From: Rhizobium sp. R711
GTDB lineage: Bacteria; Pseudomonadota; Alphaproteobacteria; Rhizobiales; Rhizobiaceae
Length of the DNA stretch: 64,000 nt
Assembly: GCF_002211365.1 (NCBI RefSeq)
Contig: NZ_LOKZ01000001.1
Span: 682,001-746,000 of the forward strand
Reading direction: 5' to 3'
The translations under genes and the position numbers were made by a program. Each line of letters begins with the position of its first letter. Positions within the stretch are counted from its first letter, which is position 1. The notes under the pieces were generated by a model, which saw only the letters and a program-made list of their open reading frames with translations, did not search any database and had not been told where the DNA came from. This document shows, in pieces, positions 30,796 to 39,247 of this stretch.

Positions 30796-31413
30796 ATGAA
30801 GAAACCTGGATCGATGAAGGGTTTGGAGGACCTCGGACGCGCGCGGCTTTCGAAGAATTTCTTCCTCCGCGATTTCCTGCATTCCGAAATTGCCGATTTC
30901 TATCGCATTCCGAACATCCCCGAGAATCCCGATCTGGCGATTGAAGCAGGAAAGCGGCTCTGCGAGGAACTGCTGGAGCCGCTGCAGTCGACCTTCGGTC
31001 GGCTGCACATCCGCTCCGGCTATCGCTCCCCTGAGGTCAACCAGTTCGGCAACCGCAACAGCCTCAACTGCTCGTCAAACGCCGCGACGGCCGCCGACCA
31101 CATCTGGGACCTTCGCGATTTCGATGGCTGCATGGGGGCAACGGCCTGCGTCGTCGTCCCGTGGATGATCGACAACTATAGCAACGAAGAGGACTGGCAG
31201 AGACTTGCCTGGTGGATCCACGACCATCTGCCCTATGCGTCGCTCTGCTTCTTCCCGAAGCTCTGGGCCTTCAACATCCAGTGGCACGAGCGGCCGCGGC
31301 GTGTCATCCAGAGCTATGTGAGGCCGCGCGGCATATTGACGAAATCAGGTATGGCGAATTGGCAGGGCAGTCACGCCAGCTTCTATGAGGGCTTCCCGCC
31401 GCCTAGAAATTGA
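30796..31413 (+). CDS. Hypothetical protein, possible M15-type peptidase fold
   Basis: This is a 205-residue soluble protein of unknown function. LEPLQSTFGRLHIRSGYRSPEVN followed by AADHIWDLRD resembles the M15 D-Ala-D-Ala carboxypeptidase/Hedgehog pattern (SGYRSP..., then His and Asp metal ligands), and a later W-x-H (IQWHERPRR) could supply the last His. The Gly/Ala spacing of the classic HxxGxAxD motif is not kept, so catalytic activity is doubtful. It has no signal peptide. The stop overlaps the converging GNAT gene by 11 bases. Confidence 0.62.
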   Translation: MKKPGSMKGLEDLGRARLSKNFFLRDFLHSEIADFYRIPNIPENPDLAIEAGKRLCEELLEPLQSTFGRLHIRSGYRSPEVNQFGNRNSLNCSSNAATAADHIWDLRDFDGCMGATACVVVPWMIDNYSNEEDWQRLAWWIHDHLPYASLCFFPKLWAFNIQWHERPRRVIQSYVRPRGILTKSGMANWQGSHASFYEGFPPPRN

Positions 31414-31846
31414 TGCGGTAGCGAAGATGCCCGTCGCTTTTGACATAGCTGTCGTAGAGCGCACGCGCCGTCTTGTTCTGCTCACTGGTGTGCCAGTAAA
31501 GCCGCGACCAGCCGTTCTTCGTGCAGAGCGAAACGAGGTCGTCCATCAAGGCTCGCCCCACACCCTTTCCGCGTGCAGCCGGATCGACGAAGAGGTCTTC
31601 CAGATAGCAGTCCTTGCCGCGGATCCACGTGCCTTCGTGTGTCAGGCTGAGTGTGAAGCCCATCACCCTGTCGTCGACCGCGGCGACGCGCATGAAGATC
31701 GCCGACGCCGGATCGAAGACCCGGCGCCATGTAGCATCCGTGATGTCAGCCTCGACCGTGACTTCGTAGAAGGCGAGATAGTCGGCCCAAAGCTCGCGCC
31801 AGCGCGCTTCGTCCTCCGGTTTCGCATCGCGGATTTTTAGGGTCAT
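31403..31846 (-). CDS. GNAT-family N-acetyltransferase
   Basis: This is a 147-residue acetyl-CoA-dependent transferase. The acetyl-CoA pyrophosphate loop is in VDPAARGKGVGRALM (R/Q-x-x-G-x-G/A pattern) and the C-terminal NKTARALYDSYV is typical of motif B. It follows the aldo/keto reductase gene 13 bases downstream, so the two probably share a transcript. The substrate, likely a small amine, is unknown. Confidence 0.9.
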   Translation of the reverse strand: MTLKIRDAKPEDEARWRELWADYLAFYEVTVEADITDATWRRVFDPASAIFMRVAAVDDRVMGFTLSLTHEGTWIRGKDCYLEDLFVDPAARGKGVGRALMDDLVSLCTKNGWSRLYWHTSEQNKTARALYDSYVKSDGHLRYRINF

Positions 31847-31859
31847 TGCCTCTCCCCCG

Positions 31860-32807
31860 TCAGGCGCCGGCCTTGTCGAGCAGCGCCATCGCGTCGTCGG
31901 ACAGCGAAAGCGTCGCGGAGTTGGTCAGGCTCTCAAGCTGGGACAGGCTGGTAGCACTGGCGATCGGCGCCGTCACGCCCTTCTTTCTGAGCAGCCAGGC
32001 CAGCGCGATCTCTGCCGGCTTGGCGCCGGTTTCCGCAGCAACCTTGTCGAGTGCGGTCAGGATGCGGAACCCCTTGTCGTCGAGATATTGCGCCACCCGT
32101 CCCTCGCGGGCGCGACCCTGCGTATCGGCCTTCGTGCGGTACTTTCCGGAGAGAAAGCCGGCAGCAAGGCTGAAATAGGTGATCACGCCGATATCTTCCT
32201 TGAGGCAGAGATCGGCCAGCGGTCCCTCGAAGCTTGCACGTTCATAGAGATTGTATTCCGGCTGGATCACATCGTAGCGCGGCACGCCGGCCTTTTCGGC
32301 GGCATCGAAGGAGGCCTGGAGTTGCGTGGCGTCGAGATTGGAGCAGCCGATTGCGCGAATCTTGCCCTGCTGCTTCAGCTTGGCAAAAGCGCCAAGCGTT
32401 TCCTCGTAGGGCGTGTTCTCGTCCGGCCAATGCGAGAGGTAGAGGTCAATATAGTCGGTCTCCAGCCGGCGCAGCGAATCCTCGACCGCCTTCAGGATAT
32501 AAGTCTCCTTCAGCGTCTTGCCCTGGCCCATGTCGGAGCCGACCTTGGTGATAACAACAGCCTTGTCGCGGGAGACCTTGCCGCGCTTCAGCCACTTGCC
32601 GATGATCTCTTCGGAATCGCCGCCCTTGTTGCCCGGCGCCCAGGCCGAATAGACGTCGGCCGTGTCGATCGTATTGAAACCTGCGTCAAAGAAGGCATCG
32701 AGAATGTCAAAGGAGGTCTTCTCGTCAGCGGTCCAGCCGAAGACGTTGCCGCCGAAGACGATCGGGGCGATCGAAAGGCCAGTTTTTCCAAGACGGCGCA
32801 TGTCCAT
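31860..32807 (-). CDS. Aldo/keto reductase (second copy)
   Basis: This is a 315-residue AKR of the YajO/potassium-channel-beta-like group. Asp/Tyr are in FNTIDTADVYSAW, Lys in AVVITKVGSD and His in DLYLSHWPDE. It is unlike the 28.7 kb paralogue over much of its length, so not a recent duplicate. It is divergent from the Gfo/Idh/MocA gene across 179 bases. The substrate is unknown. Confidence 0.92.
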   Translation of the reverse strand: MDMRRLGKTGLSIAPIVFGGNVFGWTADEKTSFDILDAFFDAGFNTIDTADVYSAWAPGNKGGDSEEIIGKWLKRGKVSRDKAVVITKVGSDMGQGKTLKETYILKAVEDSLRRLETDYIDLYLSHWPDENTPYEETLGAFAKLKQQGKIRAIGCSNLDATQLQASFDAAEKAGVPRYDVIQPEYNLYERASFEGPLADLCLKEDIGVITYFSLAAGFLSGKYRTKADTQGRAREGRVAQYLDDKGFRILTALDKVAAETGAKPAEIALAWLLRKKGVTAPIASATSLSQLESLTNSATLSLSDDAMALLDKAGA

Positions 32808-32986
32808 GGCGCTCTCCTAAAGTGCTGAATTGATTGAAATCGCTGGCGCGGCAGAACGCCGCCGGGAGTTAACCTAGCGCGGCCGACACCCGATGGAAAC
32901 CTGCTCCTTGAATTGTGATCACGCCATTGCGCCGCCGTCGTCGCCTTACTAAGCTGCGCAAAAATCGAACCAGGAGGACCCAGGCT

Positions 32987-33973
32987 ATGCTGCGTTTTGG
33001 TATTCTTTCGACCGCGAAGATCGGCCGCGAACTCGTCGTCCCCGCCATCCAGGACGCGGAAAACTGCGTCGTGACGGCGATTGCCAGCCGCGATCTGGCA
33101 AGAGCCCGGGAGATGGCGGACCGCTTTTCCGTTCCGCACGCCTTCGGTTCCTACGAGGAAATGCTGGCCTCCGACAAGATCGATGCCGTCTATATCCCGC
33201 TGCCGACCTCGCAGCACGTCGAGTGGACGATCAAAGCCGCCGATGCCGGCAAGCACGTGCTGTGCGAAAAGCCGATCGCGCTCAAGGCCGATGAGATCGA
33301 CAGCCTGATTGCTGCCCGCGATCGCAACAAGGTTCTCATCACCGAGGCCTATATGGTCACCTATGCGCCGGTCTGGCGCAAGGTTCGCTCGCTGATATCG
33401 GACGGCGCGATCGGCACGCTCCTGCATGTCCAGGGCGCCTTCACCTATTTCAACCGCGACCCCGGCAACATGCGCAACATTCCGGAGCTTGGCGGCGGCG
33501 CGCTTCCCGATATCGGCGTTTATCCGACGATTAGCACGCGCTTCTCGACCGGCAAGGAGCCGCTGCGCGTTCAGGCCGTCACCCGCCGCGACCCGGAGTT
33601 CGGAACCGACATCTATTCCAGCGTCAAGGCCGATTTCGGCGATTTCGAGCTGACCTTTTATGTCGCCACGCAGATGGCGAACCGCCAGGTCATGGTCTTC
33701 CACGGCACCGATGGCTTCATCGAGGTCAAGTCGCCGTTCAACGCCGACCGCTGGGGCGCCGAGGAGATCGAACTCACCAACCGCAACCACAATGAATCGA
33801 CGATCTTCCGCTTCCCGGACAGCCGCCAGTACAAGCGCGAGGCCGAGGCCTTTGCGCGCGCTGCCAAGGGTGAGAATGAAGAGGTCGTGACGCTGGAAAG
33901 CTCGAAGCTCAGCCAGAAATTCATCGACGCGATCTATCGCGCCAGCGAAAAGGACGGCTGGGAGCCGGTCTGA
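32987..33973 (+). CDS. Gfo/Idh/MocA-family oxidoreductase
   Basis: This is a 328-residue NAD(P)-dependent sugar or polyol dehydrogenase. The Rossmann N-terminus [14 protein letters not shown] (unusual for G-x-G-x-x-G, with STAKIG) is followed by the family signature [11 protein letters not shown] with the catalytic-site Lys. ATG 32987 follows AGGAGG. The natural substrate is not evident; AKR and Gfo genes as neighbours suggest small carbonyl/sugar redox chemistry, but they are divergently transcribed. Confidence 0.92.
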   Translation: MLRFGILSTAKIGRELVVPAIQDAENCVVTAIASRDLARAREMADRFSVPHAFGSYEEMLASDKIDAVYIPLPTSQHVEWTIKAADAGKHVLCEKPIALKADEIDSLIAARDRNKVLITEAYMVTYAPVWRKVRSLISDGAIGTLLHVQGAFTYFNRDPGNMRNIPELGGGALPDIGVYPTISTRFSTGKEPLRVQAVTRRDPEFGTDIYSSVKADFGDFELTFYVATQMANRQVMVFHGTDGFIEVKSPFNADRWGAEEIELTNRNHNESTIFRFPDSRQYKREAEAFARAAKGENEEVVTLESSKLSQKFIDAIYRASEKDGWEPV

Positions 33974-33975
33974 CG

Positions 33976-34362
33976 TCAGTCGCTGCTGCGCAAAAGCCTG
34001 AGGTAGCCGAAGCAGCCAAAGCTCAGGGACATGACCGTGGCAAATGCCATTGCTGCCAACGGCTGCAGCGATGGCGAAAACGCAAGCAGTGCGGCGAAGA
34101 GCCCGTAGTTCAGAAGGGCGGCTACCGTTAGGATGGCGATTATGCCGGCGTCACCGACCGCCAATCTGCCGCCGGCCGTCATATCGATCCGAGGCAACAG
34201 GATCCCCATTGCGATGAGCCCTGAAAACAGGCTAAGCGCACGGGCGAAGAACGGGCTCAGTGCAGCATCCAGCAAAGCGTAGAGCAGCGCATCTACTGCC
34301 ACCCCGAGGATCGACAAGGCAATGAAGCGCAAGAACAATGCTCTGCCAGAACTCTCAGCCAT
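33976..34362 (-). CDS. GtrA-like four-helix membrane protein
   Basis: This is a 128-residue protein with four predicted membrane helices (~10-30, 38-55, 70-90, 100-122), size and topology of the GtrA/PF04138 family that flips or presents polyprenyl-linked sugars. It is last in a minus-strand run with overlapping ends: its start overlaps the DMT-like gene by 8 bases. Only 2 bases separate its stop from the converging Gfo gene. The GtrA assignment rests on topology and context more than on sharp motifs. Confidence 0.65.
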   Translation of the reverse strand: MAESSGRALFLRFIALSILGVAVDALLYALLDAALSPFFARALSLFSGLIAMGILLPRIDMTAGGRLAVGDAGIIAILTVAALLNYGLFAALLAFSPSLQPLAAMAFATVMSLSFGCFGYLRLLRSSD

Positions 34363-34732
34363 TGATCGCTAGCATGCCCGCAATGATGCAGGCCGCTCCG
34401 ATGGCGTAGCGCAGCGTCAGGGCTTCGCCGAGAAAGGCCTGCGCCAAAAGCGGCACGAAGCAGAAGGTCAGCCCCATGAACGAATAGGCCATCGTCAACG
34501 GCACGGCTTTCAGGACGTAGATCCAGATAATCGTTCCAAGACCGTAAAGCAGAAGTGCTGCGATTAGCACCGGGTTCAGAAACAGCGCGATCAGATTGCG
34601 CAGGCTAAGTTCGCCAGCCGTCGCGCTGGTCATTTTGAAGAGAACCTGGCCGGAGGCGATGAGCAGCGGCGTACCGATAAGGCCGACCCAGTTGCCGATC
34701 GAAAGGTTGGAGAGCATGAGCCTGTCTTTCAT
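34355..34732 (-). CDS. Small multidrug-resistance/ArnE-like membrane protein
   Basis: This is a 125-residue protein with four membrane helices and the EamA/SMR signature GLTFCFVPLLAQAFLGEALT near the last pair. It resembles ArnE/ArnF, half-flippases for undecaprenyl-phosphate aminoarabinose. The start overlaps the methyltransferase stop by 4 bases (ATGA), indicating translational coupling. With GtrA-like and GT2 neighbours it most likely moves a lipid-linked sugar (inference). Confidence 0.75.
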   Translation of the reverse strand: MKDRLMLSNLSIGNWVGLIGTPLLIASGQVLFKMTSATAGELSLRNLIALFLNPVLIAALLLYGLGTIIWIYVLKAVPLTMAYSFMGLTFCFVPLLAQAFLGEALTLRYAIGAACIIAGMLAING

Positions 34733-35433
34733 TTCGCAGATTGCCGGTCTTCCGCGTAGAAAATGTCACGCCCGATATCTTCGCAGACAAACGTCGGGGG
34801 AACTGGATGAACGGCCCTCAGAAACGAGTGTGTATACGGGAAGAAGTTGAAATGCGGGTTGAATGTGTAGCGATACTCGCGCTCGCGCGGCACGACGATA
34901 ATCAGCCGTCGCTTGGCGATGCGCCGCAGCTCAGCGATCGCTTGCCGATAGTCGAGAATATGTTCGATGACGTGCGTGCAGATCACGGTGTCGAATTCGC
35001 CGTTGGCGAAGGGCAATGTCTCCACCTTCGCGGCAACGTATTCGATCCCAGCGAGTGACGACGCATCGTCGATCACGAAATCCACACCAACGAGCCGGGC
35101 AAGGTTCGGATGTGACTTCAGGATGCGGCTTAGCAAGGCTCCTGTGCCGCAGCCGACGTCGCATACGCTTTCACCTTCGATCGATCCGACAATCCGGTTG
35201 ATGCACGCCGCCGAGTTGTCGGTCCCTTCGTGTACACGCGGGTGATTGCGGTAGAGCTCGGCATACTCCTCCGCGGACAGAAATGGCGCCCGCTCGCGAA
35301 ATTTCGCGAGGTGGCTGATATGATCACCCCACACACGTTTCGCGGCCCAGCGAAAGACGCCGGAGTCCCGCAAGAATGGCGGCAGAACATCTTCGAGAAC
35401 GAAGCGAATGCGGTTCGTGGTTTCTCTGTTCAT
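34729..35433 (-). CDS. Class I SAM-dependent methyltransferase
   Basis: This is a 234-residue Rossmann methyltransferase. The SAM-binding motif I is VCDVGCGTGALL (~90-101) and post-I acid is LVGVDFV, with FDTVICTHVIEHI as the substrate-facing loop. The long N-terminal helical arm (HISHLAKFRERAPFLSAEEYAELYRNH) is typical of glycan or lipid-associated methyltransferases. It lies between the GT2 and flippase-like genes, so a glycan or lipid intermediate is the likely substrate. Confidence 0.85.
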   Translation of the reverse strand: MNRETTNRIRFVLEDVLPPFLRDSGVFRWAAKRVWGDHISHLAKFRERAPFLSAEEYAELYRNHPRVHEGTDNSAACINRIVGSIEGESVCDVGCGTGALLSRILKSHPNLARLVGVDFVIDDASSLAGIEYVAAKVETLPFANGEFDTVICTHVIEHILDYRQAIAELRRIAKRRLIIVVPREREYRYTFNPHFNFFPYTHSFLRAVHPVPPTFVCEDIGRDIFYAEDRQSAK

Positions 35434-35462
35434 CTAAATTTGTGCCGTGTTACACCGAGCGA

Positions 35463-36470
35463 TCATGCGATGCGGGCCGTCTTGCTGTTGTGCGGGGTTG
35501 TCTTGGGCGCAGACGCCGTCGATCCGTCACTGCCAGCTGCGACATTCAAATAGAAGATGCGTAGCTGTTCGGAGCGCGAGCGCGCAACGGAATCGAGAAT
35601 GAGACCAGCGGTGAAGACCATGAAGGAGATCATCATCAGTGCCATGGACAGGACCCAGGTCGGCATCCGGTTGACCAGACCTGTTTCAAAGTATTCCATC
35701 AGCACCGGCGTCATGAAAGCACAGCTGGACAGCATGAAAAAGCCGCTTATGATCCCAAAGAAGGCGAACGGCCGCGTTTCCTTCATCAGCATGGCGAACA
35801 TCCAGAGGATCTTGGCGCCGTCCTTGAAGGTTGAAAGCTTCGAGTGGGAGCCCTCGGGTCGGCGGCCGTAATCCAGTTCCAGCTCGCTGACGGGCAGTTT
35901 CAGGCGCGACGCATGCACGGACATTTCCGTCTCGATCTCGAAGCCTGCCGAGACGGCGGGGAAACTCTTGACGAAGCGCCGCGAGAACACGCGGTAGCCT
36001 GAGAAGATATCAGTGAAATCAGTGCCGAAGATCGTTCGGTACAGCATGTTGAAGATCTTGTTGCCGAAGGCGTGACCCTGTCTGCCGGCATCCGCATGCA
36101 CGCCGCGCCGCGTGCCCACGACCATATCGGCGCGCTCGGTCAGCAGCGTACGGATCAGTTCCTCGGCATCGTCAGGCGAGTACGTCCCGTCGCCATCGGC
36201 CATGATATAGATGTCGGCATCGATGTCGGCGAACATGCGCCGGACAACGTGACCTTTGCCCTGCCGCCGTTCGCGAACGACATGGGCGCCGGCAAGCATC
36301 GCGTGGAGCGCGGTGCCATCCGTGGAATTGTTGTCGTAGACATAAATGGGAGCGCCCGGGAGCGCGGACTTAAAGCCCCGAACAACGGAGCCGATCGTCG
36401 CGGCCTCGTTATAGCAGGGCAAGAGCACGGCAATATTCAGATTGTCGATACGCGATCCAGTCATGATCAC
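35463..36470 (-). CDS. GT2 glycosyltransferase, DPM1/GtrB-like with C-terminal membrane helices
   Basis: This is a 335-residue inverting glycosyltransferase that transfers a sugar from a nucleotide donor, probably to a polyprenyl phosphate. GT-A signatures are LLPCYNEAATIG near the N-terminus, VYDNNSTDGT and the metal-binding DGD (92-94). Two C-terminal hydrophobic helices (~238-260, 272-295) anchor it, as in GtrB and dolichol-phosphate-mannose synthases. First gene of the minus-strand run (GT2, methyltransferase, ArnE-like, GtrA-like). Confidence 0.9.
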   Translation of the reverse strand: MIMTGSRIDNLNIAVLLPCYNEAATIGSVVRGFKSALPGAPIYVYDNNSTDGTALHAMLAGAHVVRERRQGKGHVVRRMFADIDADIYIMADGDGTYSPDDAEELIRTLLTERADMVVGTRRGVHADAGRQGHAFGNKIFNMLYRTIFGTDFTDIFSGYRVFSRRFVKSFPAVSAGFEIETEMSVHASRLKLPVSELELDYGRRPEGSHSKLSTFKDGAKILWMFAMLMKETRPFAFFGIISGFFMLSSCAFMTPVLMEYFETGLVNRMPTWVLSMALMMISFMVFTAGLILDSVARSRSEQLRIFYLNVAAGSDGSTASAPKTTPHNSKTARIA

Positions 36471-36618
36471 ACCCGTGGCGAGAAATCCGGACGAGAATAG
36501 ATGGCGGCCGTTAACAAGTAGCTATGAAATCCACGAAAACCGGCTGTCAGCAGGGCTTTTACGGTTTCTTGAGAGGAGAGGGGTAGGATTTCGGCGCTCA
36601 AACAGTGAGATCTGCTTC

Positions 36619-38460
36619 ATGACAAATGTTGCCCAGGTGGTTGATGCTCCCGCATCGGTATGGTCGGCTGCCAAACTGCGCACCATGATGACCGGGCTAT
36701 GGCCATCGGTGCTGCTCTACAGCGCCTTTCTTATTGCTGCGATCCTCGCATTGAAACTGCCCGGCGCAACGGACTATGTCGGCGCGGATAACGATGACGG
36801 AATGCGGCTGGTCGAGGTGCGCGACTTCCTGAACGGGCAGGGATGGTTCGACTTGATGCAGTATCGCATGGGGCTCGGCGCGGGCACTTTGATGCACTGG
36901 TCCCGGCTCATCGATCTCCCAATCGCGATGCTGATCAGGTTCTTCGGCATGCTTGCGTCGCCGCAGCGCGCGGAAGCGCTTGCACTCGCCGTCTGGCCGC
37001 TTTCGCTGACCATCCCCAGCCTGTGGGCCATGGGACTTGCTGGCCGCCGCATCGGCGGCACGTTCGGAATGCACATCGCGCTGGGCCTGACCGCATTTCT
37101 CTTGGTTCCGAGCAACCGATTTCTGCCGGGCGCAATCGACCACCACAACGCGCAGTTCGCGTTGGTCGCCATCATGACTGCGATGTTGCTCGAGGAAAAC
37201 TATCGGCCGCTGAACTATGCCATAGCCGGTTTGGCGGCCGCGACTGCAATCGCGATTGGGGCTGAAACGACGCCTTTCGTAGCATCGGTATGCGTTGTTG
37301 TCTCGGTTTCGTGGGCCTGGGAAGGCGAGCCGTTTGCGCGTGCAGCCAAGGCTTTCGGGCTCGCATTGGCTCTGTCGATCAGCCTGCTTTTCTTCGGCAC
37401 CGTTCCGCCGCGTCTCTATTCGGCGGTCACCTGCGATAACCTGTCGCTCGGTTATTACAGTCTCGCTGCGATCGGCGGCGGGCTGCTGCTCTTTGCTGCT
37501 ACTTTTGCGAGCAATGCAAACCGGTTGTTGCGAATCACCGCCCTGGGCGCGATCGGCGCGGTTGTGCTTGCCTCCGCCATCACGATCGCTCCCCAATGCC
37601 TCCGCAATCCGCTCGCTGATCTTGACCCGCTTCTTGTCAAGCTCTGGCTGGACGGCGTGCAAGAGGCACAGTCGATCCTTGCACTCAATAGGCAGGAGCC
37701 CTTTACGCTAGGCTTCTTCTATTCGACCGGTGTCTTCGCACTTGCCGTCTGTGTCTTCCGCCTCGCTCACGGGGATCGGGTGCGGGTCCATCTGGTCTTG
37801 CTTTTTCTCCTCGGCGTGAGTTTGGCAATCGCCGCCGTTCAGGTGCGCGGCACGATGTTTTCCAATCTTCTTGCAATCCTGCCGCTGACATTGCTGATCA
37901 TCGACCTGCGCGGGATGTCGGCCGGCGATAGCGAAAATGTTGCCGCCGCCTTCTGCTATCTTTCCACGGTTCTCATGAGCGTGGCGGCGGTTTGGGGGCT
38001 CGTCGGAGGACTTATCGGCATGCAGGTGGAGAATGGCGAAAGCATCCTCCAGCCAGCATCCACAAAACCGTCCTGCACATCGAAGTCGTCTCTGGCGCCG
38101 TTGACTGAAGTGCCCGCGGGCCTTGTGGTTGCGCCGTCCGACGTCGGTGTCTCGATTCTCCGCTTTACGGACAATCGGATACTGGCCGCGCCTTACCATC
38201 GAAACCAGGGAGGCATGCTGACGGAACTGCATATCGGCTTGGCGGAGCCACGGGAAGCGGAGGCGTTCCTAAAAGGCGCGGGCGTCACCGTTCTCGCCTT
38301 TTGCGCCGACAATCCGCAGACAAAGGAGCTTGCCAAGATGAAGCCGGATGGCCTCTACGCGCAACTGGAGAAAGGCCTCGTCCCGGCTTATCTGAAGCCC
38401 ATGCCGACGCCTGATGGCGCGCCAATTCGGTTCTTCCGTTATGTGCCTGCTGGCTCGTAG
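36619..38460 (+). CDS. Polytopic GT-C-like membrane protein
   Basis: This is a 613-residue protein with about ten or more membrane helices up to ~residue 500 and a soluble periplasmic C-terminus (~510-613). In the first external loop an acidic motif DNDD (57-60) is followed by RLVEVRDFLNGQGWFD and MHWSRLID (H93), reminiscent of the catalytic acidic loop of GT-C enzymes (STT3, ArnT, GtrC). ATG 36619 is chosen because it immediately precedes the first helix; longer in-frame starts exist. Divergent from the GT2 operon across ~148 bases, it is the plausible final transferase of the same pathway. Confidence 0.72.
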   Translation: MTNVAQVVDAPASVWSAAKLRTMMTGLWPSVLLYSAFLIAAILALKLPGATDYVGADNDDGMRLVEVRDFLNGQGWFDLMQYRMGLGAGTLMHWSRLIDLPIAMLIRFFGMLASPQRAEALALAVWPLSLTIPSLWAMGLAGRRIGGTFGMHIALGLTAFLLVPSNRFLPGAIDHHNAQFALVAIMTAMLLEENYRPLNYAIAGLAAATAIAIGAETTPFVASVCVVVSVSWAWEGEPFARAAKAFGLALALSISLLFFGTVPPRLYSAVTCDNLSLGYYSLAAIGGGLLLFAATFASNANRLLRITALGAIGAVVLASAITIAPQCLRNPLADLDPLLVKLWLDGVQEAQSILALNRQEPFTLGFFYSTGVFALAVCVFRLAHGDRVRVHLVLLFLLGVSLAIAAVQVRGTMFSNLLAILPLTLLIIDLRGMSAGDSENVAAAFCYLSTVLMSVAAVWGLVGGLIGMQVENGESILQPASTKPSCTSKSSLAPLTEVPAGLVVAPSDVGVSILRFTDNRILAAPYHRNQGGMLTELHIGLAEPREAEAFLKGAGVTVLAFCADNPQTKELAKMKPDGLYAQLEKGLVPAYLKPMPTPDGAPIRFFRYVPAGS

Positions 38461-38462
38461 AT

Positions 38463-38699
38463 TTAGACGAAGCGCCGACGATCGCGGACGCGGTCGAGAG
38501 TGTAGAGACCGAGAAGGCAGATCAAAAGGCCGCTGTCGTAGCAGCCAATAGCCGCTGTGAGATCAAGAATGGATGTGGTCGAGACCCAGGCTGCGCAGGC
38601 ATAGACCGCGCACACAAGGAAACCGACCAACACCATCGAAAATATCGAGCGCATTGGTGCAGTAACGAAACCCAGTGTGGTGGCCGTCAGAGCGATCAT
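38463..38699 (-). CDS. Small hydrophobic membrane protein, 78 aa
   Basis: This is a 78-residue protein with two to three hydrophobic helices (MRSIFSMVLVGFLVCAVYAC, then GLLICLLGLYTL) and a short basic tail (RVRDRRRFV). ATG 38699 lies 6 bases after GAGGAG. It converges with the GT-C-like gene 2 bases apart. It could be an accessory subunit of that cluster, but there is no direct sign of function. Confidence 0.6.
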   Translation of the reverse strand: MIALTATTLGFVTAPMRSIFSMVLVGFLVCAVYACAAWVSTTSILDLTAAIGCYDSGLLICLLGLYTLDRVRDRRRFV

Positions 38700-38769
38700 C
38701 ACCATCTCCTCGTTCGCGCAGTATAGCTCCGTCTGTCTTTTCGAACAATTAATCGAGCCGCTTGTTACC

Positions 38770-39033
38770 GCTTTCCCCAGTATTTGTAATCGACACAGTC
38801 GCAATCTGCTGCCATGGCGGACGCCCTAAATCAGCCCGAGAATGCTTGATGAGGGTCTGTCCGGCTGCCCTTTTGACGAACCAGGTGTCCTCCAATGCCG
38901 ACTTAGAGTGCCCTCGTGATTTCGACGAGGTCGACATGGTCATTGGGGGGAGGGCGAAGCCGGCGCTCGCAGGACCGGTGAGCGAGGGCGCATGGGAGGC
39001 GAAGCGGTCAGAGATGGCCACTCCTCTTGTCAT
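38770..39033 (-). pseudogene. Decayed spike-base-protein-like gene (RCAP_Rcc01079 type)
   Basis: On the minus strand, RFASHAPSLTGPASAGFALPP is read in one frame, then NDHVDLVEITRAL, a stop codon, and VGIGGHLVRQKG in another. Together they match the repeat-like core (...SPAxxGFAITPxDxxDLxEITRALYVGTGGDL...) that I know from phage and GTA spike base proteins and their chromosomal homologues. At least one frameshift and one in-frame stop (TAA instead of Tyr) have destroyed it. The ATG at 39033 or GTG at 39021 would be the old start. The remainder of the 38.8-39.25 kb gap shows nothing else. Confidence 0.6.
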
Positions 39034-39247
39034 TTGTCCGATCATCGCTTGGCAGGGATTACCGGGTAGAACCGAGAGGTAGTCGATCGTCGACTTTCCT
39101 GATCGCCAGGACTAAGTCGTTAATACGCCTAAGTCTCTACTATGTATGAGAAAATGGCTGCGCCACCCTTCTCTTTACCGGAATGCCAAGAAAAATCGTC
39201 CCCTTTTGGAGGCTGCTCTTTGTCGCCTCATCGGCTAGAACAGAACG

